This document shows, one piece after another, positions 18,782 to 27,019 of a stretch of 64,000 nt of DNA (position 1 is its first letter; each line of letters opens with the position of its first letter). The notes beneath the pieces were generated by a model. It saw nothing but the letters and a program-made list of their open reading frames with translations. It had not been told where the DNA came from and made no database searches. The position numbers were made by a program, and so were the translations under genes. Source of the DNA: Shewanella baltica (lineage in GTDB: Bacteria > Pseudomonadota > Gammaproteobacteria > Enterobacterales > Shewanellaceae); assembly GCF_900456975.1 (NCBI RefSeq), contig NZ_UGYM01000002.1, positions 5,223,468 through 5,287,467 of the forward strand, written 5' to 3'.

Positions 18782-18936
18782 GTGGTAGTTTTGTAGACTT
18801 AATACTCTAGCCGCCGATTAATACGTCACAGTTAAGTTACTGACTTAACCCGCTAACGATTAACTGGCAGTTTCTTAAAACAGAACGGCTAACGAATAAC
18901 AACGAGACCTCGACCTGCACGCATTAAGGAGACATG

Positions 18937-20070
18937 ATGTTACCAGCACCGCGTTTTACCGCTTTTAATCCTCCTCGCCGTATTTTAATGGGCCCAGGCC
19001 CGTCGGATGTTTATCCTGAAGTGCTTGCGGCGCAGTCCAGACCGACAATTGGCCACTTAGATCCGCTATTTGTGGGCATGATGGATGAGCTTAAGAGCCT
19101 GATCCAATATGCTTTCCAAACTAAAAACGAAATGACCATGGCGGTCTCTGCGCCGGGCAGTGCGGGCATGGAAACCTGTTTCGTTAACTTAGTCGAGCCG
19201 GGTGAGAAGGTGATTGTCTGTCGTAACGGTGTGTTTGGTGAGCGTATGCGCCAAAACGTCGAGCGTGTGGGCGCCATTGCAGTGCTGGTGGACAATGAGT
19301 GGGGTGCCCCTGTCGACCCTGCTGCGGTTGAAGTGGCGCTGAAAGCCAATCCCGATGCCAAATTTTTAGCCTTTGTGCACGCAGAAACCTCTACTGGTGC
19401 TTTGTCCGATGCCAAAACCTTGTGTGCATTAGCCAAACAATACGGCTGCTTATCAATCGTCGATGCCGTGACTTCCCTTGGTGGCGTCGAGTTAAGAGTC
19501 GATGAATGGGGCATTGATGCTATTTATTCTGGCAGTCAAAAGTGCCTTTCCTGTGTACCGGGTTTATCACCTGTGTCTTTCTCGCCTGCTGCCGTCGAAA
19601 AACTCAAGAATCGTAAAACCCCAGTGCAAAGTTGGTTCCTCGATCAAAGTCTAGTGATGGCCTATTGGACCAGCGCGGGCGGCAAGCGCAGTTATCATCA
19701 CACTGCGCCAGTGAACGCGCTTTATGCACTGCATGAATCCCTACGTATTTTGGCGGCCGAAGGCTTAGAGAATGCGTGGCAACGCCATCACGAAATGCAT
19801 TTAGTGCTGCGTGCTGGGCTGGAAAAGTTAGGGCTTAATTTTGTGGTTGCCGAAGATTATCGCCTACCGCAGCTGAATACGGTTTATATCCCCGCTGGTG
19901 TCGATGATGCCGCAGTGCGGACTCGTTTACTGAAGGATTACAACCTCGAAATCGGTGCAGGCCTTGGCGCCCTTGCGGGTAAAGCATGGCGCATCGGTCT
20001 GATGGGCTTTGGTGCCCGCCGTGAGAATGTTTCTTTATGCCTCAAGGCATTAGAAGAAGTGTTGAACTAA
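18937..20070 (+). CDS. Class V aminotransferase (alanine/serine-glyoxylate type)
   Basis: The 377-residue fold-type I PLP enzyme carries the PLP-binding lysine at K202 in SGSQKCLSC, the N-terminal MGPGPSDVYPEV segment and an SAPGSAGMET phosphate-binding stretch. These match the alanine-glyoxylate / serine-pyruvate aminotransferase group. In bacteria the group can transaminate alanine, serine or purine-catabolism products with glyoxylate; the true substrate is not readable here. AAGGAG lies 5 bases before ATG 18937 and only 2 before the in-frame ATG 18934, so the former is preferred. A small lipoprotein gene begins 1 base after its stop. Confidence 0.88.
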   Translation: MLPAPRFTAFNPPRRILMGPGPSDVYPEVLAAQSRPTIGHLDPLFVGMMDELKSLIQYAFQTKNEMTMAVSAPGSAGMETCFVNLVEPGEKVIVCRNGVFGERMRQNVERVGAIAVLVDNEWGAPVDPAAVEVALKANPDAKFLAFVHAETSTGALSDAKTLCALAKQYGCLSIVDAVTSLGGVELRVDEWGIDAIYSGSQKCLSCVPGLSPVSFSPAAVEKLKNRKTPVQSWFLDQSLVMAYWTSAGGKRSYHHTAPVNALYALHESLRILAAEGLENAWQRHHEMHLVLRAGLEKLGLNFVVAEDYRLPQLNTVYIPAGVDDAAVRTRLLKDYNLEIGAGLGALAGKAWRIGLMGFGARRENVSLCLKALEEVLN

Positions 20071-20071
20071 T

Positions 20072-20332
20072 ATGCCAAGATTACGCCTTGCCCTTTGCGG
20101 CCTAATGATCGCTTTACTCAGTGCCTGCTCGGTGAACAATACCAGCAATGCGTCCTGCGATTTTGTGCGCGGAACCAACAATAATCAAAGTATGCGTGAG
20201 GCGAGCGGCCACGATACGGGCAGCGCCGATGAGCGACAAAAAGATGTCAGTATTGGCTTCTTAAGTGTCATCTTCGGCGGCATCAGCCGAGCACTTTCTT
20301 CCGATAAGTCATCGGATGGAAAATGCGTGTAA
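20072..20332 (+). CDS. Small putative lipoprotein, function unknown
   Basis: The 86-residue product has a lipoprotein signal peptide with lipobox LSAC and Cys19 as the lipidated residue. The mature part is about 68 residues, polar, with one hydrophobic patch (SIGFLSVIFGGISRAL) and a second cysteine near the C-terminus. I do not recognise a family. It starts 1 base after the aminotransferase stop and is followed by a strong terminator, so it is probably the last gene of that transcript. Confidence 0.65.
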   Translation: MPRLRLALCGLMIALLSACSVNNTSNASCDFVRGTNNNQSMREASGHDTGSADERQKDVSIGFLSVIFGGISRALSSDKSSDGKCV

Positions 20333-20364
20333 CGCTGTGAGTGTTAGTTGTCTTTGAAATATTG

Positions 20365-20390
20365 AAAATCCCCGCAATGCGGGGATTTTT
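20365..20390 (+). terminator. Rho-independent terminator
   Basis: AATCCCCGC and GCGGGGATT pair around an AAT loop, with flanking A and T runs. It sits 32 bases after the small lipoprotein stop. Confidence 0.88.
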
Positions 20391-20814
20391 ACTTTTCTGC
20401 TGGTTGCACTTAGTTGATATTTTCTGAAATCACCCAGAATAATGTTCAATGGGCTCTAGAGGATTTTCGGTTTTAAAGTTGTATTTTATTAAACACATTT
20501 GCGGCCTTACGGCCGAGAAAGTCGTGGGGCTTCACCCCACACCCGACCAAGAGGGGATCAACAGCAATCCCCTCTTGGATCTCCCTTGCCGTCCCTAGCG
20601 AAGTTACATGCATTAGATACTGGCCTTGGTCTTATGGATAAATGGCTATCGCTTCCGAAGGCAACGTCCCTGTACCTACGGAAGCTAGCCGGACATCCAT
20701 GTCCGGACTCACGCAATTTATTCCAACGCCCCGCGGCAACTTCGCAGGGAAATCGTATCCTGCGGCATTCGTGGTCAAATTAGGTAAAAACTACCGGATA
20801 CCAACAATGTGGAT
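20391..20814. other. Intergenic region dominated by a hairpin-rich element
   Basis: This stretch of about 420 bases between the terminator and a convergent lipoprotein gene has no credible gene. Its core (20502-20706) is a chain of inverted repeats, listed separately. The open frames here run through palindromes and have no recognisable product. Confidence 0.6.
20502..20706 (-). repeat. Multi-hairpin intergenic element, copy 2 (inverted relative to copy 1)
   Basis: Inverted repeats in order: CGGCC/GGCCG (20502-20515), GTGGGG/CCCCAC (20524-20540), a perfect 12-bp stem at 20547-20578 with an 8-base loop, GCTTCCG/CGGAAGC (20651-20685) and CCGGACAT/ATGTCCGG (20689-20706). Read on the minus strand, the first two modules match the copy at 4074-4121 (CCCACGAC, short spacer, TCGGCCGT-AGGCCGCA), so the two are members of one dispersed family. 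Module number and content differ between copies. Confidence 0.7.
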
Positions 20815-21435
20815 TTATCGGCTTGCTAAAGTATTCTTACGAACTAATTCCGAAACTTCACTAATAACGTTCCTTGAGCGACTTTCCCCATCTAAAATAC
20901 CGGTCAACATGTCCGCTTTAAAACACAAGGTATCAGCATCAGTGAAAGACTTTGACCTTTTGGGTCTCTTCTTATTAAGTTCAATTGCCTTTTTAAAACT
21001 AGCACTTCTTTGGTAGCTATTTAGCATCTTCTTAATAATTGGCATCGCTAGACGAGAAGGTTTCATAAGATAAGCAGCATCCCCGTGAATATAGGGATAA
21101 AGAGAATCTACACCACCGCTACGCTCAACAAACTCATTTACTAAGCCTTTAGCACCAATAATTTCTGGGGGTGTCATTACAAAAACTTCTTCTCTTAAAA
21201 ATGCCAAATCAATCGAAGTCTCTTCAGCAGACTGTTGAGCCCATAAGACTGAATTGCACCACTGTGTATATTCAAGTAATGGCTCAAAACTATTGTATGG
21301 AGGAATAAATCGACTATTGGCAATATCAGCCCCTATTCCAGTCGATTTGAATTCACTGACTTCATTATTAAAGTCAGTATCGTTAGGCTGACAACCCGTT
21401 AACAACAAAAGCAAAATAACCCCAGCGCTTCTCAT
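20815..21435 (-). CDS. Putative lipoprotein, function unknown
   Basis: The 206-residue product has a short signal peptide with lipobox LLTGC and Cys15. The mature domain (about 190 residues) is mixed, with few hydrophobic segments, and is not recognised. ATG 21435 follows AGGGAA by 7 bases; an ATG at 21441 is too close to that site. The local sequence is more AT-rich than its neighbours and the gene lies between two hairpin-repeat regions, which is compatible with recent acquisition, but no mobility gene is present. Confidence 0.65.
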   Translation of the reverse strand: MRSAGVILLLLLTGCQPNDTDFNNEVSEFKSTGIGADIANSRFIPPYNSFEPLLEYTQWCNSVLWAQQSAEETSIDLAFLREEVFVMTPPEIIGAKGLVNEFVERSGGVDSLYPYIHGDAAYLMKPSRLAMPIIKKMLNSYQRSASFKKAIELNKKRPKRSKSFTDADTLCFKADMLTGILDGESRSRNVISEVSELVRKNTLASR

Positions 21436-21959
21436 AATCATTTCCCTATAATGACACACTGCCATGTCCTCTAATGTTAACTATATTAGTTGTTCTATTA
21501 TGTTAGAAAAAACAAAGAACAGGCATACATTTATCTAATAACATTGTATCGAATCGCATATTTCAAAAAATATGCCTATTGAGATGTTACTTAGATCTTG
21601 GCATTGGACCTCGGGTAGTTCTGGCGAACAGAATGCACGGAAGTTAACGGGATTAAGCACTGGCATGTAAGTGACCGTTCGTGACAGGGATGTCACGGTC
21701 GAGCTCACAGGGATGTGCTTGCTGCGTGTCACTGGAATGACAGTGCTTAGTCACTTCTCACGTCACATAGTCTAATGGTCATATCTTTTGACGCATTCTT
21801 AGTTGAGTCATGTTGAATAATCAGGGATGAAGCCCCACGATTTTGATTTAGAAGAACAAACGAAGTTTGTAAGCTTAGGCCCCTCTTTTGATAGTTGACA
21901 TATAATGTCATCCCGCTATGATGCCGATACCACAGGTTATACAAACAAAGATCTTATAA
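21436..21959. other. Intergenic region with a short hairpin repeat
   Basis: About 520 bases with no gene. At 21673-21700 GACCG/CGGTC flanks GTGAC/GTCAC, and the 10-mer ACAGGGATGT occurs twice (21683-21692, 21707-21716). This resembles a degenerate repeat element of a type different from the 4-kb and 20.5-kb copies. The last 60 bases presumably carry the promoter of the Tim44-like gene. Confidence 0.5.
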
Positions 21960-22823
21960 ATGAAAAAGTTATTAATTATGTTTGCGATGATTTTTGCGGT
22001 TAGCTTGGTTGCTAGTCCAGTCGCAGAAGCAAAAAAATTCGGCGGTAGTAAATCTATTGGCAAGAGTCACCAAACGGCTCCGGCTCAACCAGCGGCGGCC
22101 AATACACCGACTACGGCACCAGCGGGAGCGCCGGGCAAGAAAGGTATGATGGGCGGCATGTTAGGCGGTTTATTAGCAGGTGGCTTATTGGCTGCGCTGT
22201 TTATGGGCGGTGGTTTTGAAAATATTCAAATTATGGATATTTTGATAATCGGTTTGCTGGCATTCGTACTATTCAAAATCGTCCGTACTGTGATGGCCTC
22301 AAAAGCGGGGACGCAGCAAAGACCAGCCTACGCGGGTGCTGGCCAACCCAATCCGAATATGCAGCGCCAACAGACTGAACAAACAGGTTTTGCCACCAAT
22401 GCAAACAGCGGCAGCAATGGTTTTGGCCAAGCGACAAGCGCAGTTCCCTTCGATTTGCCTGCCGGTTTTGATTTACCCAGCTTTTTGGAAGGTGCTCGTA
22501 GTCACTACAAAACCTTGCAATTGGCGTGGAATGAAAACGACTTAAGCAAAATCCAAGAGTATGTTTCTATTGATCTTTACAATGAACTCAGCAACCAACG
22601 TCGCGAGTTAGTTGGCGATCAGCACACTGAAGTGATGTTTTTGGATGCAGAACTTGTCCGCGCCACACACAATGCAAATCTTGCGGAAGTGAGCGTTAAA
22701 TTTACTGGCCGCTATCGTGATACCGTTGAAGGCGTAGAAGAGGACATTAAGGAAATCTGGCATTTAGAGCGTAACGTAACGCAAGCCAATTCACCTTGGT
22801 TGATCGTTGGTATCGAACAGTAA
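21960..22823 (+). CDS. Tim44-like domain membrane protein
   Basis: The 287-residue protein has an N-terminal signal-like segment (about 1-24), a low-complexity Ala/Pro/Thr region, then a Gly/Met/Leu-rich hydrophobic stretch and a second helix (about 60-112). The C-terminal half (about 170-287) is a Tim44-like domain with SFLEGARSHYKTLQLAWNE and RYRDTVEGVEEDIKEIWHLE segments. In mitochondria this fold attaches to membranes; bacterial members are of uncertain function, with proposed roles in cell-envelope processes. It is a single-gene unit, ended by the hairpin at 22871. Confidence 0.82.
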   Translation: MKKLLIMFAMIFAVSLVASPVAEAKKFGGSKSIGKSHQTAPAQPAAANTPTTAPAGAPGKKGMMGGMLGGLLAGGLLAALFMGGGFENIQIMDILIIGLLAFVLFKIVRTVMASKAGTQQRPAYAGAGQPNPNMQRQQTEQTGFATNANSGSNGFGQATSAVPFDLPAGFDLPSFLEGARSHYKTLQLAWNENDLSKIQEYVSIDLYNELSNQRRELVGDQHTEVMFLDAELVRATHNANLAEVSVKFTGRYRDTVEGVEEDIKEIWHLERNVTQANSPWLIVGIEQ

Positions 22824-22870
22824 TCTGCCCATCTTCAAAAGCAGCCTTAATCTGTTAATTGCTAAATAAA

Positions 22871-22895
22871 AAATCCCCGCACTCAGCGGGGATTT
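22871..22895. terminator. Bidirectional terminator between convergent genes
   Basis: AAATCCCCGC pairs with GCGGGGATTT around a 5-base loop, with A-run and T-run on the two sides. It lies between the Tim44-like gene and the convergent transporter gene and can serve both. Confidence 0.88.
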
Positions 22896-22909
22896 TGCTT
22901 TTTAAAGGG

Positions 22910-24274
22910 TTACACAAATTGCCTGATAGCGATCGCGATGATCAGGACTGGGCACACATACTTCACGTATCTTGGCCAAATGCGCCAGAAGAGTCCTGTG
23001 GTATCGACACCCTCTTGTCCACGAATCGCCTTGAGTAATTGTGTTTGGCGCCAAATCCAACCTAAGTAAATCGCGATACCAAGGGCGACCAGCGGCTGGG
23101 CGATTTGGGTGGTGAGCATAATAGTGAAGCTAAATAACGTCTCAAAAAATACCGCCAGCAATAGAGATAATGAGGTCAGTAATAGGCCGATGATCAAGGT
23201 GGCGCGCTGGCGACTGAGCACGAATTTTTGCATCACATAACTAGTCGGGACTTCGGCGATGGAAATGGCTGAAGTCAGGCCGGCGATGATCAGCAGAATA
23301 AAGAACACCACGCTGATGATGAGGTTGGCGGTGTCTCCTAAGGTCGAAAATAACGCGGGTAAAACAGTAAACACCAGCGCATCTGAATCGAGTAATTTGC
23401 CCTCGGCGTTAAAAATCTCCACGCCATTGTGCTGGGCCACATACATGGCTGGGATGATTAAAAAGGCGGCGAGAAAGGCGATGCCGCTATCGGTAAAGGC
23501 AACCCAGACGGTCAGCTTGGCGATATTCTCTTTTTGGCTCAAATAGCTGCCATAAACCATCATGGCACCTGTGCCTATGGTGAGGGAGAAGAAGGTTTGT
23601 CCGAGCGCGCTGATCAAGGTATCTGGCGCCAGTGCCTTAGCAAAGTTAGGCGTTAATAGTGCGGTAATGCCTTCGCTCGCACCATTAAGGGTGAAAATAT
23701 ACGCCACGCCCGCGATCAGCATGATCAACAATAACGGCATCAAGCGTTTCGACCATTTTTCTATGCCTTCTTGCACGCCTTGCAGCAATACTAGAAACAC
23801 GAGTGTGCTGAAGATCAGCGTGAACACGAGATTGCGCGACAGCGAGAAATCCACTAACCAAGCGGCGGTATCGTTCGAACCAAAGGCTGTGGCAATCGGG
23901 GCGATGGCGTAGCTGACAAACCAGCCAGAAAGAATGCTGTAGAAGGTATAAATCAATCCCGCGGTGACGATGGAAATCAAACCTATCGCCTTGCCTAAAT
24001 TGCGAGTTAGGGTGTTGAAGCCGAGTTTGCCCATGGCATCGGCGGGGTTGGTTTGTCCGTGGCGACCTATCATGAGTTCAGCCATGAGCATGGGAATGCC
24101 TAGGATAAAAATCAGTACTAGGTAAACCAGTAAAAAGGCACCGCCGCCATGGGTGGCCGCTTGGGTAGGGAATCCCCAGATGTTACCTACACCAACGGCG
24201 CTACCGGCTGCCGCCATGATAAAACCTAAGCGTGAGCTGAAGTGGTTAGTCGAACTTGTATTGGCCGATTGCAT
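22910..24274 (-). CDS. Sodium-dependent transporter, NSS (SNF) family
   Basis: The 454-residue protein has about 11-12 hydrophobic helices. The first helix carries the family signature SRLGFIMAAAGSAVGVGNIW, which forms part of the Na+ and substrate sites in LeuT-type transporters. Members import amino acids or related amines with Na+. Substrate specificity cannot be read with confidence. It is a single-gene unit, convergent with the Tim44-like gene and ended by the shared hairpin at 22871. Confidence 0.92.
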   Translation of the reverse strand: MQSANTSSTNHFSSRLGFIMAAAGSAVGVGNIWGFPTQAATHGGGAFLLVYLVLIFILGIPMLMAELMIGRHGQTNPADAMGKLGFNTLTRNLGKAIGLISIVTAGLIYTFYSILSGWFVSYAIAPIATAFGSNDTAAWLVDFSLSRNLVFTLIFSTLVFLVLLQGVQEGIEKWSKRLMPLLLIMLIAGVAYIFTLNGASEGITALLTPNFAKALAPDTLISALGQTFFSLTIGTGAMMVYGSYLSQKENIAKLTVWVAFTDSGIAFLAAFLIIPAMYVAQHNGVEIFNAEGKLLDSDALVFTVLPALFSTLGDTANLIISVVFFILLIIAGLTSAISIAEVPTSYVMQKFVLSRQRATLIIGLLLTSLSLLLAVFFETLFSFTIMLTTQIAQPLVALGIAIYLGWIWRQTQLLKAIRGQEGVDTTGLFWRIWPRYVKYVCPVLIIAIAIRQFV

Positions 24275-24642
24275 TATGCCTCCCGTAAAAAGAAGGCGTA
24301 TCTTAGGCGGATAAATAAGAAGTTCAACGCAATTTTAGTGCGTTATAATGATGTTAATCGGCAATTTATATTCCAAATTTACTGATATTTTGGTGTTGTG
24401 TTTCGCCAGAAGACTTTATGCGAGACTATATTGCGAGTAGCGATGACTCGCGGCCTCACTTTAGCGAATAATTGCGATGATAAAAATGCAATGAATTGTG
24501 ATCTTATGGTCAAAAAATACCGTATGGCAGAAGCTTAGTGGGTATTTTGATGCTATGACTTTACTTAAGCCACAATTGTGACTGGATAAGTCTGAGTCAT
24601 GTCGCAGCACTTTGTGTTTGAACGCCGTATCTTTTACATAGC
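24275..24642. other. Intergenic region, no gene seen
   Basis: About 370 bases, AT-rich, between the transporter start and the 3' end of the Lrp-type regulator gene. It should contain the transporter promoter. I see no RNA gene, repeat or clear operator. Confidence 0.5.
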
Positions 24643-25143
24643 CTATGGTTGAATGGTGATATGGCTTAAGGGAATGGCCGTGTGGTCCTTGACCTTTTTC
24701 AACACAAAGCTGGAATGCACACCTGCGATATGCACATTCGTCGTGAGTTTATCTAACAGGAAAGTGCGAAAGTGCGCCATATCTTGTACTAACACTTTAA
24801 GTTGGTAGTCGGCTTCAGAACCTGTGATCAGCGCGCATTCTTGGACTTCTTCGTAGGCCAGTACATTGGCTTCAAATTGATTGAGGATTGCTGGCGTGTG
24901 TTTTTCCATCCGCACATGGATATACGCAGTCAAATGCAGGTTGAATTTATCCGCCGACAGACGCGTTGCATAATCGGCAATATAACCCGCTTCTTCTAAG
25001 GCTTTAACACGGCGCGAGCAAGGGGACGGCGACAGGCCGACTTTATTGGCCAGTTCGAGGTTGGACAATCTGCCGTGGGTTTGCAGTAAACGCAAAATGG
25101 TTAAATCGAGTTGATCGAGTTTGTATGGGGGAGTTTCTGTCAT
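24643..25143 (-). CDS. Lrp/AsnC family transcriptional regulator
   Basis: The 166-residue protein has an N-terminal helix-turn-helix (RLSNLELANKVGLSPSPCSRR, about 24-44) and a C-terminal RAM/ACT-like effector domain (about 70-150, with LITGSEADYQLKVLV). This is the classic Lrp/AsnC layout, and such proteins sense amino acids and usually act on neighbouring genes. ATG 25143 is preferred to the in-frame TTG at 25203 because the protein then has the usual family length. Neighbours are a transporter downstream on the same strand and a divergent solute-binding protein gene, both plausible targets. Confidence 0.9.
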   Translation of the reverse strand: MTETPPYKLDQLDLTILRLLQTHGRLSNLELANKVGLSPSPCSRRVKALEEAGYIADYATRLSADKFNLHLTAYIHVRMEKHTPAILNQFEANVLAYEEVQECALITGSEADYQLKVLVQDMAHFRTFLLDKLTTNVHIAGVHSSFVLKKVKDHTAIPLSHITIQP

Positions 25144-25335
25144 CGAAAGCTTAGGGTTGGCTGGGTCTGCCCCTAGTTTGCCAGTCTTAGCCAAGTTTGC
25201 CAAAAATCTTGAGTCAATCAGGATTTAAAAGTTGGGAGAGTGATCACCCTTACTGACTGTGGGTGAGGGGCGCGCTGTCTGGATCTCCCACCATTTACCG
25301 CTATAGTTATAATACTAATAAGAGTGAGACACTGT

Positions 25336-26061
25336 ATGCGCTTGAGTTTGCTGTTAATCTGCCTATTAATCTTACCGACGTATGCATTTTCTGCCTCGAT
25401 AACCATTGGTAGTGCGTTAAATCGCCCACCCTATATTATCGAAGATGCCGAATCGGGACTTGAGATTGATATTATTAAGGCTGCCTTTAAGGAAATGGGC
25501 CAGCCAGTTAACTTTAAATTTTACTCTCGTAAGCGCCAAGTCTTATATTTCAACAAAGACAGATTAGATGCCGTGATGACCATGAATCCCGCAAATGGTG
25601 TAGATGGCTATTGGTCTAATGATTATGTCGACTATACCAATGTGGCGATTAGCTTGGCTGCGCAACACCTTGAAATAAAAAGTATTGCCGATCTAAAAAA
25701 CTACAGTATTGCGGCCTTTGAAAATGCTCGCCTATTGCTCGGTGCTGAATTTAATGCCGTAGCGCAACAGACGATTTATCGCGAAGTTGATACTCAATTA
25801 AGCCAGAATCGTATGTTGTACTTAGGTCGGATTAATACCGTGATTGCCGACCGTTATATCTTCACTCAATTGAATCGGTTTGTTGAACCCAATATCGACA
25901 CCCAGCAAGCATTGAGCTATCACTTTATTTTCCCGCCGACATCCTATCGCATGGTATTCCACAACTCAGTGGCGCGGGATACTTTTAATCAAGGGCTGGC
26001 AAAAATTAAGGCCAATGGGATTTATCAGGCCTTAGTGGTCAAATACTTAGGCAGTGCTTAG
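25336..26061 (+). CDS. Periplasmic solute-binding protein, SBP_bac_3 type
   Basis: The 241-residue product has a signal peptide of about 20 residues (ending AFSA) and a two-lobed amino-acid-binding fold beginning ITIGSALNRPPYIIED and continuing with EIDIIKAAFKEMG. No permease or ATPase gene is nearby, as for many orphan Shewanella members of this family, which may act as receptors or scavengers. ATG 25336 is used; a GTG at 25324 is in frame but would add four residues before the signal peptide. It is divergent from the Lrp-type regulator gene with 192 bases between. Confidence 0.85.
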   Translation: MRLSLLLICLLILPTYAFSASITIGSALNRPPYIIEDAESGLEIDIIKAAFKEMGQPVNFKFYSRKRQVLYFNKDRLDAVMTMNPANGVDGYWSNDYVDYTNVAISLAAQHLEIKSIADLKNYSIAAFENARLLLGAEFNAVAQQTIYREVDTQLSQNRMLYLGRINTVIADRYIFTQLNRFVEPNIDTQQALSYHFIFPPTSYRMVFHNSVARDTFNQGLAKIKANGIYQALVVKYLGSA

Positions 26062-26114
26062 CAAGGCCTAAGTATTTGAGTGGAAGGCTGAATCGAGATG
26101 ATCAACTACAGAGG

Positions 26115-26897
26115 TTAGCGTTCTGGCTCGTTCACGAGCGCTTGTGTGAGTGGGCGTATTTTACTGACTAAGAACACGCTCAAGCTGCTGATGAAGGCGG
26201 CTAAAAAGGTTGAAAACAGCACATCTTGTGGCCAGTGCATCCCTAACAGCATGCGGCTTAATCCCATCAAAAATCCCCAACCTAATAATACCAATGCAAC
26301 GCTAGGTAAGCCTGCGAGCAGCAGATAGTAACTGGCGGTGAGCACCAGTGTCACAGCAAAAATGGTATGCCCAGAAGGGAATGAGTAGCCAATTTCATCT
26401 TCCCAATGCTGGTGAATGCGCGAGTCGAGTCTCATCTCAGGTTCAGTCGTTTTTAAGCCATCTAGCGCAGTGGATATTGTCTCGGAGCGCCCCTGTTTAT
26501 CCAATTGATAAAAGGCATCGAGTGAAAGCTGCTCGTTCGTAGGCAGTGCTTGCTTAGCCAAAAAGACCAGATTAGGTCTGGACTCTTTGAAATAGGATTT
26601 GAGCGTATGGCTCACACTTAAGCTGATGACTTGGCTGAGACTAATGGCTAAAAACAAACTCATAAAGAGGGCTTTAGGCATAAGACGATAGGCGATAGCC
26701 AGCACAAACAACACAGTGGCCACGCCATAGGGCGCTGTGCCCGTCATGGTAATCCAATATAAGGTTCGGGCTAAGTGAGAGTGCAGATCGATCAGTGGAA
26801 ACAACTGATTTTGGGTCAGTAACAGTAAGCTTGGAATGCTTGCCAGCAATAACCAGGCTAAACCTAAACGGCGGAAAAGATAGGCGCTATGGGTCAA
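26115..26897 (-). CDS. pgpB: PAP2 phosphatase, PgpB-like
   Basis: The membrane phosphatase has about 260 residues and six hydrophobic helices. The PAP2 signature is complete: KSYFKESRPN (motif 1), PSGHT (motif 2) and GLSRMLLGMHWPQDV (motif 3). Spacing and an HWEDEIGYSFPSGH segment resemble E. coli PgpB, which dephosphorylates phosphatidylglycerophosphate and undecaprenyl pyrophosphate. TTG 26897 is proposed as the start because AAGAGG lies upstream and the length then fits PgpB; a longer frame from 26972 would begin inside the terminator of creD. The alternative is another lipid phosphatase of the same superfamily. Confidence 0.8.
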   Translation of the reverse strand: MTHSAYLFRRLGLAWLLLASIPSLLLLTQNQLFPLIDLHSHLARTLYWITMTGTAPYGVATVLFVLAIAYRLMPKALFMSLFLAISLSQVISLSVSHTLKSYFKESRPNLVFLAKQALPTNEQLSLDAFYQLDKQGRSETISTALDGLKTTEPEMRLDSRIHQHWEDEIGYSFPSGHTIFAVTLVLTASYYLLLAGLPSVALVLLGWGFLMGLSRMLLGMHWPQDVLFSTFLAAFISSLSVFLVSKIRPLTQALVNEPER

Positions 26898-26953
26898 AAT
26901 ATAAGCCTCTTGATAAACGCCATAGGCTACAACGCGGCAATGGCTTTGCCAAT

Positions 26954-26989
26954 AAAAAAATCCCGACAGCAAAAAGTGGCGCTGTCGGG
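26954..26989 (-). terminator. Terminator of creD
   Basis: On the minus strand CCCGACAGC and GCTGTCGGG form a 9-bp stem followed by a run of seven Ts, 31 bases after the creD stop. Confidence 0.88.
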
Positions 26990-27019
26990 GGTCTTCAAGG
27001 GTGGATCGGTTGGGCGCTG

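Noticed and set aside
20499..21016. Plus-strand open frames across the hairpin element and the lipoprotein gene
   Set aside because: They run through palindromes or antisense to a better-supported gene and have no recognisable product.
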